A stretch of DNA of 64,000 nucleotides from Phlebotomus papatasi (taxonomy: Eukaryota > Arthropoda > Insecta > Diptera > Psychodidae), in NCBI RefSeq assembly GCF_024763615.1, contig NC_077223.1, positions 41,354,627 to 41,418,626 on the forward strand, in the 5' to 3' direction. A model generated the notes under the pieces. It was given only the letters and a program-made list of their open reading frames with translations, searched no databases and was not told where the DNA came from. This document shows, one piece after another, positions 45,370-58,900 of the stretch; positions within the stretch are counted from its first letter, which is position 1; every line of letters begins with the position of its first letter. Both the position numbers and the translations under genes were made by a program.

Positions 45370-46960
45370 CTAGATCTTGACCGTGAGCATTACTCAGCAA
45401 CTCTATAAATCGCGTCAAAATTCCAAGACGATTTTCAAGTAACTTTGACTTTTATTGAGATATTGTCCAAAATTTCAGTCAACGTGTGACATATTTTTAT
45501 AGTATAAAGCTTAAGGTTTGAGATTTCCTCACAGGGCTTTCTGTTCTACTGTCGTACCGTCTCTTCTCAAAATCGATGCCCCAATCGTTGCAGTACTTAC
45601 TAACTGTTGTCTGCGATAACTTGGTCGATCATGCTCTACGTTAAGTAATTGATTTTATCTTCGAGTTATTGGAAAAATTGGAGTGTTCTGGACATTTCAT
45701 TCCTTTTCCCGCAACAATTTTTGAAACTGGTTAAAATACCGAAAAGAATTTCAGCGTAACAATTTAGAAGCGTCTTAAAACTGAAGGACTCGATCGCAAT
45801 ATTATTAATGAGCATTATTTCCTACCTGAAGAAGTAGATAGAAGATGAAATAAATTGTACTCGTCCTGTCGAAGATCAGATGTTTCCGTGGAGATTTAGA
45901 TCACACTTGTTGCATTTCACACAAGAACTTTATTCACACAAGAATTCACACGATTAACACAAGAATTGCGAGAAATACTTTGGATAAGTTTAAACTCAAT
46001 CTGAGGATTTTTTCACACTTAAACTTTGGAAATTGGTTTAAACTTGTCTATAAAAAAAATACACAAAGATCAGAACAAGTTTAGTTTAATAGTGATCCTC
46101 GTTTATCTTTAGGCCACGCCCACTTTTATTGCCGCTCCTTAATAAGAAAAAAAACACTTTTTTAGGTTTATGATTAATTTTATTATCAAAGTTTCTCATC
46201 ATACGACTTTTCTTTCTTCTTTTTTTTCATATTTTCAATCATCAAATCATAACTCTAAATCATTTTTCATTCTCTACTTTGCTAAAATAATTTCTATGAC
46301 TTTTTTGTGTAATCATTTCACTAACTTATAATGCATTGACTCACTACAATTGTTCTGGGGCACAATTGCAAAAAAAGGGACTATCTTTTTCACGTAGAAA
46401 ACAATTTATTGCAGTTGGACTTTTCTCTCATCAAGTTTTCTAACATTATATTGATGATATATCAACAGCATTCCAGGGGCATTTGCTGACAAATTGAATA
46501 TCAATCTAATAAGTAGTTAATTTTTAAGAGGGAGAAAAGAAGTTTCTTTTTTTTACAAATAATTTTAGCAATAATTCAGCTTAATAAAAGCTTTTACATA
46601 TTGTATAATTTTTTTTGGTAATTTTACAATTTTGAAATGAAGTCCAGCCTTGTTTCTTTTCTTTAATTTATTGAGGAAATCTTGGTGAGAATTAAATGGA
46701 CAAAAAGCTTCGGAAGAATATAAGAATTTTATCGGTTAAATCACCATTTTCTTTATGCAAAAATATTCTTCATGCATCTTTCAGTTAATTTTTAACCTCT
46801 TTCTCAGCTCCTTCTCACTTTCCCATTTTTGTTTTTCAAAACAAATTAACTTTGTCTCAAAATATCACTAAACTTAGACTTGTAGTTGAATAACTTTTTT
46901 TTCTGACGTTACCAAATGGCCTTTTCTAAGCTGAAACGATGTCTCCATGTGGACAACTCC
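45370..46960. other. 3' flank of the MCRIP-like gene, including probable 3' UTR
   Basis: On the minus strand AATAAA at 46405-46410 lies about 550 bases after the stop, so 46400-46961 may be 3' UTR. Farther left nothing is recognised. Confidence 0.35.
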
Positions 46961-46961
46961 C

Positions 46962-49900
46962 TCACAGACTTTTGGTGATATTGTAGTACAGTCGACGACC
47001 CCACCATGACTCCAGGTCAAATGGCTTAAAGTCCCTGAGAACAGGACTGGGGGCGTCTGTGTAATATATCGAGGGGGATGCCGTTGTTGGCGCTGAAGAC
47101 GCCGACGACGATGATGGACTTGAGGCTATATTAAATTTTCAAAAAATGTTAAATAATTTGATTAAAAGTTTACTCTAATCTTATGAAGGCAAGCAAGCAA
47201 TATTCATAAGAATTTTTTAGTTGTTAGCGTACTTTTAAATAGCAACAAAACATATCTGACTTATCTTGCAAACAAATTGCTAAATAAAGCTGTTTTTCAT
47301 ATCGTTTATAATAAAACTGGATTATACAAATTTACTGCTCGAACTCCACAGAGGTAGCAATAATGTAATAAATCCCTCGATTTTGAGGGGTCAAATTTTG
47401 GCAGAATTTCGAAATTTCGATTTTTTTCGAAATTCGAATCCGTAATTTCGAATTTTTTGTCCGTCTGTCCGACCGGCCGTCGTCGTCGACAGCTCTATAG
47501 GCCAAACGGTTAAATATATAAATTTCGGACCATCGGTGCACCCTCCACATAAGTTGATCCAAGGACCATTAACATGCCTCTCATTTTCCCTCCAAAACCA
47601 TGAGGATTGCCCGAAAACGCGTCATGCGATTTTTTTTAAATTGTCGACATCTTTTAGAGGTTTCCTAGACGGATATTTCGACTATATACGAAAATACCGT
47701 TAAATCGTTCCTTTATTACGGTTTTTTCAAAGTCAAAGGTTGAAAGAGCTATTTCTTATGAACGTATTTTTTATTCGAAATTCAATTATATTACTTGCGA
47801 TGTTTAACGATCGTCTCAGTGACTGAACCAGTGAACCAGTAAATCGCAAATGTTGCAAAAGTACTTTAGAATGTACATATAGCATTTCTGTCAAAAGAGA
47901 GAAAGCATAGGTCATTTTGCCACCCCTGTTTTATTCCAAACTCAATTATATTTATTTTAAGCTATTTTGAGCGATCTTTTGTGCGATTTAAAAATGAGTT
48001 CAAATCGATTATAAACCAGTAAGTAACCGTGTTCAAGATGAAAAGGGACAGATAATCCTAACCGGCTTATCTAGGTGAGATTCTTAACGTGAGCTAACTC
48101 GGAGTGCATGCAAATTCGATTTAGAGCTGAAGTTGGGAGACGCCATTCAGTTATCTTGAATAAAATTCGTGAAATTATACAAATTTTGTATTTAAACCAA
48201 AATATCAAGGATTTGGATGAACTGATAGAAAAGTGATACATGGGTGAAATGTAGACCAGAATGTTCTCTATAATTTTCCCATAGAACATGATCTCATCGA
48301 TTACTCAGAAGCCAAGATAAGCGAGGTTTTTTGTTTCTTAACTCGTTTTTTCATCCAGAGTGCCCCAAGTAGTCATTTGTTGAGCTTCAACTATTTCAAA
48401 GAATTGTTGTATTTTGTGGGACTTTCCATTTAAAACCCTATTTTAAGTGTCTTTGTGGAGTAGAGGCAATCAAATTGGCATCTGAGTGATTTCAAAGCGT
48501 TATTATGGGAAAAATCAATTTTTTCACACTTAAACGGCAAAATCGGAGTGATAGCGTAGTCTGAGCGGAAAATGATGTATGGACGAAATGTAGAGACAAA
48601 TGTGTTCTACAATTGTGTCGAAGTATTCATCAAAATCGGTTTAGCGACAGTCGAGATAATTGAGGTTATGTGATATTGAAATTGGTTTTTCGACTGTGGC
48701 GCCCCTGGTGTTGGTCCCACGAAGTTCAAACATTTTAGAAAGTTGTAGCATTTGGTGAGATCTTTCGTTTAAGCCCTCATTCATCAAAATCGGTCACATA
48801 GAACCGGAGATATGATTTTTTGAATTTCGTGAACTTTGACCCCTCATATCTCCGGTTCTGTTTTAACCACAGCGCACATACGCACCATTTTGGAAACGTC
48901 CTAGACTGGACTACAACATACTAAAATTTCATTAACTTGCACAATGCCATTTTTGAGAAAAGTGACTTTGAATTTCGATGAATTTTGACGCTATCACAGC
49001 GCCACCTGTGGTGACTTTTTGAACTTCCATCTGAAAGTGCTCATCGAGACGAAACCAAAAAGGTAAAATTTAGGTCGCTATGTTAATTAGAACCGGAGAT
49101 AGAGGCCGGTCAATGTTCGAACTTTGACCCCTTATAGCTCGGGTCATGGGTTTTAGATCGACTTAAGGTTTTTTTTTGTTTGATAGGTATAATCAACGGC
49201 TACAACATACTAAATTTTCAGCCCGATGCACAATGGAATTTTTGAGTTATTTAACTTTTAAGATTTAAAAATTTTCTTTTTAAAAAAAGCGCCCCTAGCG
49301 GTGGTTTTATGAACTTGCGATGTTAGAAGGGGAAGTGGCATTTCACGAGAGCTTTCCAAAAAGCCCTCATTTTTTAAATTCTGACAATTAGAACCGGAGT
49401 TATGGCCATTTTAAGAAATTTTTTTTGGACCCTTATAGCTCGGGTCAGGGGGGTCGGGGGACCTTAAGTTTGGTATTGATGGAAAGCTCTAAGGCCCAGC
49501 TATAACATACTAAAATTTGAGTCCGCTGAATGCCATAGGGGCGGAGCTATTGAGAAAACAAAAAAAGGGGGGTCTTCAAAATGGCGGAAGGAGGGGTGGG
49601 GGGTGGGGGGTCTATGCACCAAGTTGCAATTTTCACCCGATATATAACCTTTGCCGAAAACCGCAAGTCGATATCTTTTTTAGTTTAGGAGCTATTAAGC
49701 TCCAAAGAGCGGCCGGCCGGCCGGCCGGCCGGGAACGTAACTTAGCCACATATATATTCGGAATCAGGAAGTGGCGAAACACATTTTGGCCAAATTTTAG
49801 GTCGATCGGACGACATGAAATTTTGTTAGGATTATAGTAGGTGAGATTGTTAAGAATCTCACCTAATACAAAATTCATACAAAAAATTTTTCAAATTGTA

Positions 49901-52900
49901 TTTTTTTTTTTTACTTTTTTAGGCATAAAAATAGATTTTCAGACATATCAGAATACTTTTTACATCATTGGGATACGAATACTTGAAACAAAAGTTTAAC
50001 TATTTTGGCTTTACCAAGACTTTACAAGGGTTATCCATTATCCCTACACAGTAAACAATTATGTGAGAAATAAGGTTGTGTATGGGAAAAGTTGTGTAAT
50101 GTCACAAGCATTTTGGTTGTAAATTGTAAAATTACTACTCCCTCCGTCCCGAAAAAAGTCATACGTTTGCTACATTTTATATGAAAGAATGTACGACTTT
50201 TTTTGGGACAGAGGGAGTATCTTATTTGTAGTACGGTACTAACATAATGCAAGTAAAATTATGTTTGTGTAATGAAATTTGTGTATGGGAAAATTTGTGT
50301 GAGAACTGTCAAAATTTCATTGTTTACTATTGCAATTTTTCTAAGATTTTAGTTATTTTTCGCATTTCTAACTGTCTAGGGTAAGTGTGCCAAATTCCGG
50401 CCAGCTTGCAATTTCGACCACCTTTTTTGTTCCTCGAATTTCTATGAATTTTTAGTTTTTACATACTCTAGAGATTATACAATGCAAAAGAATAACAAAA
50501 AACGTAGCTTCGACAAACGAGATGACGTGAAAAAGGCATTGGAAGAATTCCTAAAGGGCAAGGAACTATGAGAATGAAGGTGGCCGAAATAGGGCACCAA
50601 AGCTATGTCTACATTTTTATTCATTTTAAAATGTATTAAGAATGATTATAGAGTAAATAAAGACGATAAACGTTATAGAAGGTTCCAAGCAACAATCTTT
50701 CAGAAGAAAGAATAAAAAAATCAATTTGTATTAAAAATATTACACTTCAAACTTGAGACTTTGACGCTTGCATGCAACTATGCCGAAATTTGGCACACTT
50801 ACCCTAATTGTCTTCTAGAATCATTCATTGGTTTCTTAAAATATGCCTCAGTCATAAAAAAATGAAGAATAATTATGTAATAACAGAAAACAGAGGAAGC
50901 ATCATGTAAATTAGAAAAATTAACGATGCAACTCTTGGCCATTTGCTTAAGAGAAGTAAGCAAGTTCGTGGCGCGGCCGGAAAACGCGAGACCAACAACG
51001 CAAAGGTTATGCGTTCAAGTCTCAGACCCCGCTCTTTTCATGTTTTTCCTTTTTTTTTGTTATTTTTTCTTTTTTTCTTGGTTTAATACAGAGACTTTTC
51101 ACAGATAATACACATAAACCGAACAAAATTGCTTTACAATCAAAATTATAGACAGGAAGCCATTTTAAAAAATTGACAAAACACAACATTGCGCCAATAC
51201 ACAAAGCTAACAACCATAATGCTCGTGCAAAAATTACTAACCATAGTGGTTGTAATTTTTTTTACTTTGTATAATAACTAACAATTACAGATTGCATCAA
51301 TTCGAAAAATATTTTTTTCTTAAATTTTCAAAAAACTTGTTCAAACTTTTTGGGTACTCTCGTCCCCAAAAATCTAGAGTTCTAGAGGTCAAATGTAAGG
51401 TATCCCGCCAATGCCCGCCATTTGTTTTTTGACACCAACCTTGTAACAAAATTCCAAGCGGGAGCAACATTTTTGCCAATATTTTGACATTTGGCAGCGC
51501 GGGAGATTGCTTTCAGGGAAGTTTTTGCTATTCTTCCTGATTTTGGTGAATTCTGATTGTCCAGGAAGTGTCTTTTATGCTTTTGAGAAAGCTTAATGGG
51601 TCTACAATAACATCGTGTTGAAAGAAATGTGTTTTAAAGTGTTATTGTGTGAAATATTTTAAGGAATTTGTTGGCAAGCAGGAATTTGGTGTCTTTTTGA
51701 CCACTTCCTGGACATCCCACAAGATACTAGTCAATAATTCTTCCTGTTTTAGTGATCAACATTGAAAAGGTGTTATTTGACACCCAAAAATAATTCACAA
51801 AATTGATATTATTGGCTTTTGGAAAATTGAAGTTTGTCCAAGTTTGTATCCTTTGCGTTCTTTTGGGGACGAGAATACCCATAAGTTTTCCAATTTCCCA
51901 GAGGCGGAAAAAATTCTTTCTCTACAAAAGTATCATATTTGACTACTAAGACTTTAAAGAGTTTTACTGAAATTCGTTCGCTGGATATGCTGTGGTCCGG
52001 AAAGAGTTAAGCCTAATGGTTCGAAAGAGCCGTTACTAGAGGCATTGAAAAGAGCCGAAAGTCAATCGGAATAGAGAAGGAATTCACTGGAATTTCTAGG
52101 AATGTTCTTATCAAAGCAAGGGAATAGTTTGACCGGATTCGAACTACCTTATTCCTCTTGTATCGGCTCTTGAGCTGAACGAAGCAGCAATAAACCGATT
52201 ATGAACCGATAAGTAATTTTTATCCAAAAACCAATTGTGTTATGTAGAATGGACGGCCTATTGGACAGTTGTTAACCCAGTCAACGGACAAACCCATCAA
52301 TCCTAAAATCATTCCTTTCCATAACAAACCCAACTCTTCAGTTGGTGCTCTTGTTGCTTATGGCAATTAACACCAGTACTGACACCGGTCGCCATGGACA
52401 GTTCACTAAGAGGAAGTTGGAAGATAGGTGGCACCTTCAGTTCCCTATTTTCCCTTATTTATAATTATCATTTAGGTGAGTCTCGTCTGGGCTTACAATT
52501 ACTTCTGTAATCTGTTTTACGAGATCTTTTGAGTGATTTATAAGTCGTTTCCCATCGATTGTAAACCGGAAAACGTTAAGTAATGGATAAGTACATTAAA
52601 GGTATACCATCTAAATCACAAGTTCGAGCATTTCGCAAAGTAAGGAACATTTTGCTACCCCTAAAATTCAAACACATGCTAAATTTTGCGTATATATGGC
52701 ATTCCTAAAGCAACAAAGCAAGAGGAGAGTACTAGAAGAAATTGACACTCACTTGTGCTTTCCGGTGATGAAGGTGGATCATACGGATTTTGTGCAATCA
52801 CCATATTCCACGCTGAATGTTATCAAAAAGAGAAAAAAAAGCAGAAAAGAAAGACTTTAGATAAATACAAGAAAATGAAATCCAACATAGTATAAATGAA

Positions 52901-55900
52901 TGGATTTCTATAAATAAACCTTTGAGGAAATAATCGTGTGATGAATAAATTGAAGAGTAAGACACAAATGCCTTTTTTTTGCTTCAATTAAAAATAGACT
53001 AAATATCTCGTGATACTTTCAGCTGATTTTTGATGAGACTCTTTCATAACACACTTTTATTTCAATGCTCTTCACAAACAACACGTGCACAAATCACTCT
53101 TCTTCACAACTCAAGTTTAATTGAACACAATAAATTCGCGTAAAACCAATCATGAACTTCACCATGAAATAAAAATTTAAGAAATTAATAAAATACTCAC
53201 TCTCGTGGATGTATTTGACGATTTCTTCGTGTTGGGGACTCAGTGTCTCTTCAATTTGATGGCCATTTTTCATGTGATTGGAGAACTTTTTGGTTGGCTG
53301 AAAGACGGGTTTGGGTAAACTGAAACAAAAGAAAAATATCATTACGTTAAATTGTAATATAATTGTCCTAAACAAAATCATATCGATAAATTGTTACTTT
53401 GAATAATTTACATTTAAATTTATTGATTTTTAAAGTGGCACCAGGAAATAACAAATCTCCCAAAAGCGGCATACATTTCAAATATCTGTCAATCAATCTC
53501 AATTTCCCGCATTAAATGTCAGACGATTCTGTATCAATTCAAACAATCAATAAAAGCTTTGTATTTTATTAAAAAGTTATATCGCCTAGTAAAATAACAA
53601 AGACTGTGGAAATTACTTCAATCAACACATTTTGTTGATAAGATGAAATAAATGTGTCATTAAAATTTGGATTTTTAACGATTCAATTTACAGTAGAGTC
53701 TCCAAATCTGAATCTCTTAAATTCGAACGCCGGTTGGATTCAAAATGTCAATTGTGAGGTTATGTTAGAAAGTTCGTATTCTTGGTGAATGAAAATCATA
53801 TTTATGTGCTTCTTCCTGAATGTTTACATACATTATAGTCGTGTAAAATGAAAAGGAAGTATGTTACCATTAAGACTTGCGAGAAAGTACGGGAATTTGA
53901 TTCAAAGTACAATTTAATCTCACACAAATTTCGTTAGTTTTGAAAAAATCGTTCGAATTTGGGAGGTGAGAAATGTCAAAAATACCCCCCGAGCGTTCGA
54001 ATTTAGGTACGTGTCAAATAATCATAAATTGACATTTAGTGAACTGTCAAATTAATGACAGTAATGAACACCATCCATTATTAAATTTTTATCGCGCGAC
54101 CGAGAAATCCTCAATTTTATTCATCGAAGGACCAACGCCAGAATAGCGTTTTGATCACAATTTATAAATTATTTGAAAAATTTTATCTTTCACAACATTC
54201 TTTGGTCAATCTCACCAGACAGCGAATGTTAATCGATATCTATACGGAAAGGAACACAAAAATGGGTATGCTCTTCGACATTGATTTTCACGGAACTCCC
54301 GATAACCTTGGATAATCATTTCGCTATTTTTTAACAATTTTTAAAATATTACAAAAGAAATATTATCGTGTATTTCTTCTCTTTTTGAATTTATATACGA
54401 ATTACGAATAGTGGTCGCTATTATGCCTGAATGCCAAACGGTTAAAGATAGAGACCTGGGGCCCTCGAGGGACCCCTATAAGTCAACCCTGGAACCATTA
54501 ACATGCGCCTTTATTTCTTTCCAACCTTCCCCTTCCCCTCCAAAATCATGTTTTTGAGATTTCTCGAAAATACATCATGCATTTTTCTTCACTTTTAGAT
54601 ATGTTTTGGAGATTACGAAAATACTGTTGAATCATTCCTATTAAAGGTTTTTCAAGGTCAAAGGTTAAAAAGGTTCTAGAGAGTGCATTTCTTAACATGA
54701 TATTGTTATGTTTGGGCCGCTTGGAAAGATCTTGGAATACCTGAAAATTCTAAATCAGTTTCAATCGATTATGAACAGTTAATAAACCTATTACTAATTT
54801 TTATCCGAAATTCAATTTTATTACCACTTTTTAAATTTCAATATTGGGCGATCTTTTGAGTGATTTAATTCGGTTATGAACCGCTAAATAATAAATAATG
54901 TGAAACTACTTTTGAGGTACAGCATCTAAGTTACGAGTTCAAGCATTTCGCGAAGCATTTAAGGACCGCTTTTCAAGGATCTAACAGAACAAATTCATTT
55001 AATTTCGAAGTCTTTTACCAAAAAATGTTGTAAATTTAGTGGAAAAATATGTGTTGAAAACAACTAAGCAATTATCAATTGTGGGAACTGGATCTTATAT
55101 AGCAATATATACAGTCCGTTTTTTCGAATTCGACAATAATCTGGAGATCTGGAACTTAAACGGTCAGAGATATCAACTTCCGCTCTTCAGAGACCCCTAA
55201 TAACAAAAAAAACTGTCTCCAAACCTTTTGTTTTGTTTCTCCCTTCACCTCCTCTTTCTCTAATATGTTTTTTAGTGTATTTCGAAAACAGATCCTACGA
55301 TTTATTTTATTTTCGGATCTGTTGACTGAAAAAACTTTCCGCATCGAATTTACGAAGGTCAAAGTTTAACCACTCTGGAGGACCTATTTTCCAACCGATT
55401 TGCTTAAATATGATTTTTTTAGAAAGGTCTTGAAATTGCCAATCCGGATTCTTCAGTCCCAATCAGTAATAAATCGGTAAAATACAGTAGAGTCTCGCTA
55501 TAGGCCATCGCTCTATAGTCCACAATTTATCGACCGTTGATTTCAAAACACTGATTTTAAGTTAGGTTATGTTTTTTAAGATATCGACTTGCGGTTTTCG
55601 GCAAAGGTTATATATCGGGTGAAAATTGCAACTTGGTGCATAGACCCCCCACCCCCCACCCCTCCTTCCGCCATTTTGAAGACCCCCCTTTTTTTGTTTT
55701 CTCAATAGCTCCGCCCCTATGGCATTCAGCGGACTCAAATTTTAGTATGTTATAGCTGGGCCTTAGAGCTTTCCATCAATACCAAACTTAAGGTCCCCCG
55801 ACCCCCCTGACCCGAGCTATAAGGGTCTAAAAAAATTTTCTTAAAATGGCCATAACTCCGGTTCTAATTGTCAGAATTTAAAAAATGAGGGCTTTTTGGA

Positions 55901-58900
55901 AAGCTCTTATGAAATGCCACTTCCTCTTCTAACATCGCAAGTTCATAAAACCACCGCTAGGGGCGCTATTATTAAAAAGAAAATTTTTAAATCTTAAAAG
56001 TTAAATAACTCAAAAATTCCTTATGCGATCGGGCTGAAATTTTAGTATGTTGTAGCCGTTGATTATACCTATCAAATAAAAAAAACCTTAAGTCGATCCA
56101 TAACCCCTGACCCGAGCTATAAGGGGTCAAAGTTCGAACATTGACCGGCCTCTATCTCCGGTTCTAATTAACATAGCGACCTAAATTTTACCTTTTTGGT
56201 TTCGTCTCGATGAGTACTTTCAGATGGAAGTTCAAAAAGTCACCACAGGTGGCGCTGTGATAGCGTCAAAATTCATCGAAATTCAAAGTCACTTTTCTCA
56301 AAAACGGCATTGTGCAAGTTAATGAAATTTTAGTATGTTGTAGTCCAGTCTAGGACGTTTCCAAAATGGTGCGTATGTGCGCTGTGGTTTTAATAGAACC
56401 GGAGATATGAGGGGTCAAAGTTCACGAAATTCAAAAAATCATATCTCCGGTTCTATGTGACCGATTTTGATGAATGAGGGCTTAAACGAAAGATCTCACC
56501 AAATGCTACAACTTTCTAGAATATTTGAACTTCGTGGGACCAACACCAGGGCCGCCACAGTCGAAAAACCAATTTCAATATCACATAACCTCAATTATCT
56601 CGACTGTCGCTTAACCGATTTTGATGATTACTTCGACATAATTGTAGAGCACATTTGTCTCTACATTTCGTCCATACATCATTTTCCACTCAGACTACGC
56701 TATCACTCCGATTTTGCCGTTTAAGTGTGAAAAAATTGATTTTTCCAATAATAACCCTTTGAAATCACTCAGATGCCAATTTGACTGCCTCTACTCCACC
56801 AAGACACTTAAAATAGGGGTTTAAATGGAAAATCCCGCAAAATACAACAATTCTTTGATATAGTTGAAGTTCAACAAATGACTACTTGGGGAACTCTGGA
56901 TGAAAAAACGAGTTAAGAAACAAAAAACCTCGCTTATCTTGGCTTCTGAGTAATCGATGAGATCATGTTCTATGGGAAAATTATAGAGAACATTCTGGTC
57001 TACATTTCACCCATATAACACTTTTCTGTCAGTTCATCCAAATCCTTGATATTTTGGTTGAAATACAAAATTTGTATAATTTCACGAATTTGATTCAAGA
57101 TAACTGAATGGCGTCTCCCAACTTCAGCTCCAAATCGAATTTGCATGCACTCCGAGTTAGCTCACGTTAAGAATCTCACCTACATAAGCCGGTTAGGATT
57201 ATCTGTCCTTTTACTTTTATTTGTCAGAAAGGTAGTTACCGGGCTAGACGTCAAATGGCAAGAGATATCGACGTCTGCTCTGCGATGACCCCTCATAAGT
57301 TAATATTATCTCGAAATATTTCTTTTCCTTTTTCTCCTCATCCCCTCCATCTCCTCCCAAACCATGTTTTTTAGGTTTATTTCAAAAATAGCGCTTACGA
57401 ATTTTTAATTTTTAATTTTTTTATGTTTCAGAGGTAGCCCAGGCGAACATTTTGTCCAAGCATACCTATGACCGAAAATATTTTCAATATCGAATTTTCG
57501 AAGGTAAATATTAAAGTGCGCTGTTCTAATTCTTTAATAAGAAATGTATTTATTAACAATTATAAAGTTTGAGATGATTTTCTTGTAATTTATTTAAATT
57601 GATAATTAACCGCCATGAACACACAAATTATGCGATAAATATAATTTACGGATGGCTCTAACTTTCAAATTTGAGCACTCTGCGAAGCTGGGACGCTTTG
57701 CCTAAACAAATTGCATTATGTTCAATATTAAGTGCAAGTGTACCTATACATACAGAATAATAAATCAGCTTTAAATTAAAAAAAGGATCATAGGGGAAAC
57801 TGGGGCACCACCAAACACTGCGATTTTTTAAATAGGTATTACACCTCAGGACAAGACCTATATGAAATCATAAATATTATAGGGATGCTTGTCCAACAAC
57901 ATTATTTTCAACATAGTTCACGTACTTTAGAAATAAAAATAATTTTTCGTCAAATTGTGAGATTTTGATAATTTTAGTAGTTTTTTTTTATCTACCTAGA
58001 AAATGAAAATAAAACAAGTTAAGTAAAATTTCACTACGCCAGTACTTTCCTACATGTTTTGGGATAATATTTATGTATTTATTAAAGAATTTAATATTCA
58101 CATTTCTTTAAAAGAATAAAAAATCAATCACAAAACAGAGTTTAGGGCACCACCAAACAGACAAATTTCTCACAATTGTAGAGGTTGCGAGCGTAGCTTC
58201 AATGGCAAAATTTTTCCTCTTATCTTTCTTACTCTTCATCTCCCTCTTTGCTCGATTTCTGAAATTTATATCCATTCATGGGATTTTCATTCAAGATTCA
58301 GGAAAAATATAGTTTCAAAGACGCAATATTTGCCTTAAATGATTTTAATCAAGGATTGACAAATGATTTTTCGATTTTATCACAAAAATCTGAAGAGCGC
58401 GCAAAATTTTGAACTTTAGGTAAAATGTTTGCCACGTTTTTAATGGCGCTGCTTTCCAGTCAGAAGTCGAATGTTGTCAAAATTATGAAAAATCCATTGA
58501 AAAATATGTTCGGTGTGCAATGCTTTAGTTTTTTACTATTTTAGTCACTAATTCTAAATTTTGACGTGTTTTTCGAGAATTATTTACATTTTCAAAACCT
58601 TCTTTATAATTAAGAGTTGTGGTTAATGCCCAAAATAATTTTAATGGGTGAGAAAATGAGGTGTTTACTGGTGCCCCAGAAAGTGTTTGATGGTACCCCG
58701 GTTTGGATGATGGTTTTACATCATCCCCTTGTATATACATTAATATGCACACAGTAAAACATTATGTAAAAAAAATAACGTGTAATGTCTAAATTACCAC
58801 TAAAAAAAATTGTAAATTTTGATTTTTACCACTATTAAAATGGTAATTTTTGTGTACAAAATAATTTGTGTAAAAATTTTCAGCGTGTAATTCAAACATG

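Noticed and set aside
49517..49837. 106-codon open frame rich in Gly/Arg
   Set aside because: Produced by G-rich and (GGCC)n sequence at the end of a transposable element.
56467..56724. 85-codon open frame within the inverse 1.6-kb element
   Set aside because: The forward copy of the element does not keep the frame as a conserved peptide, and no domain is visible.
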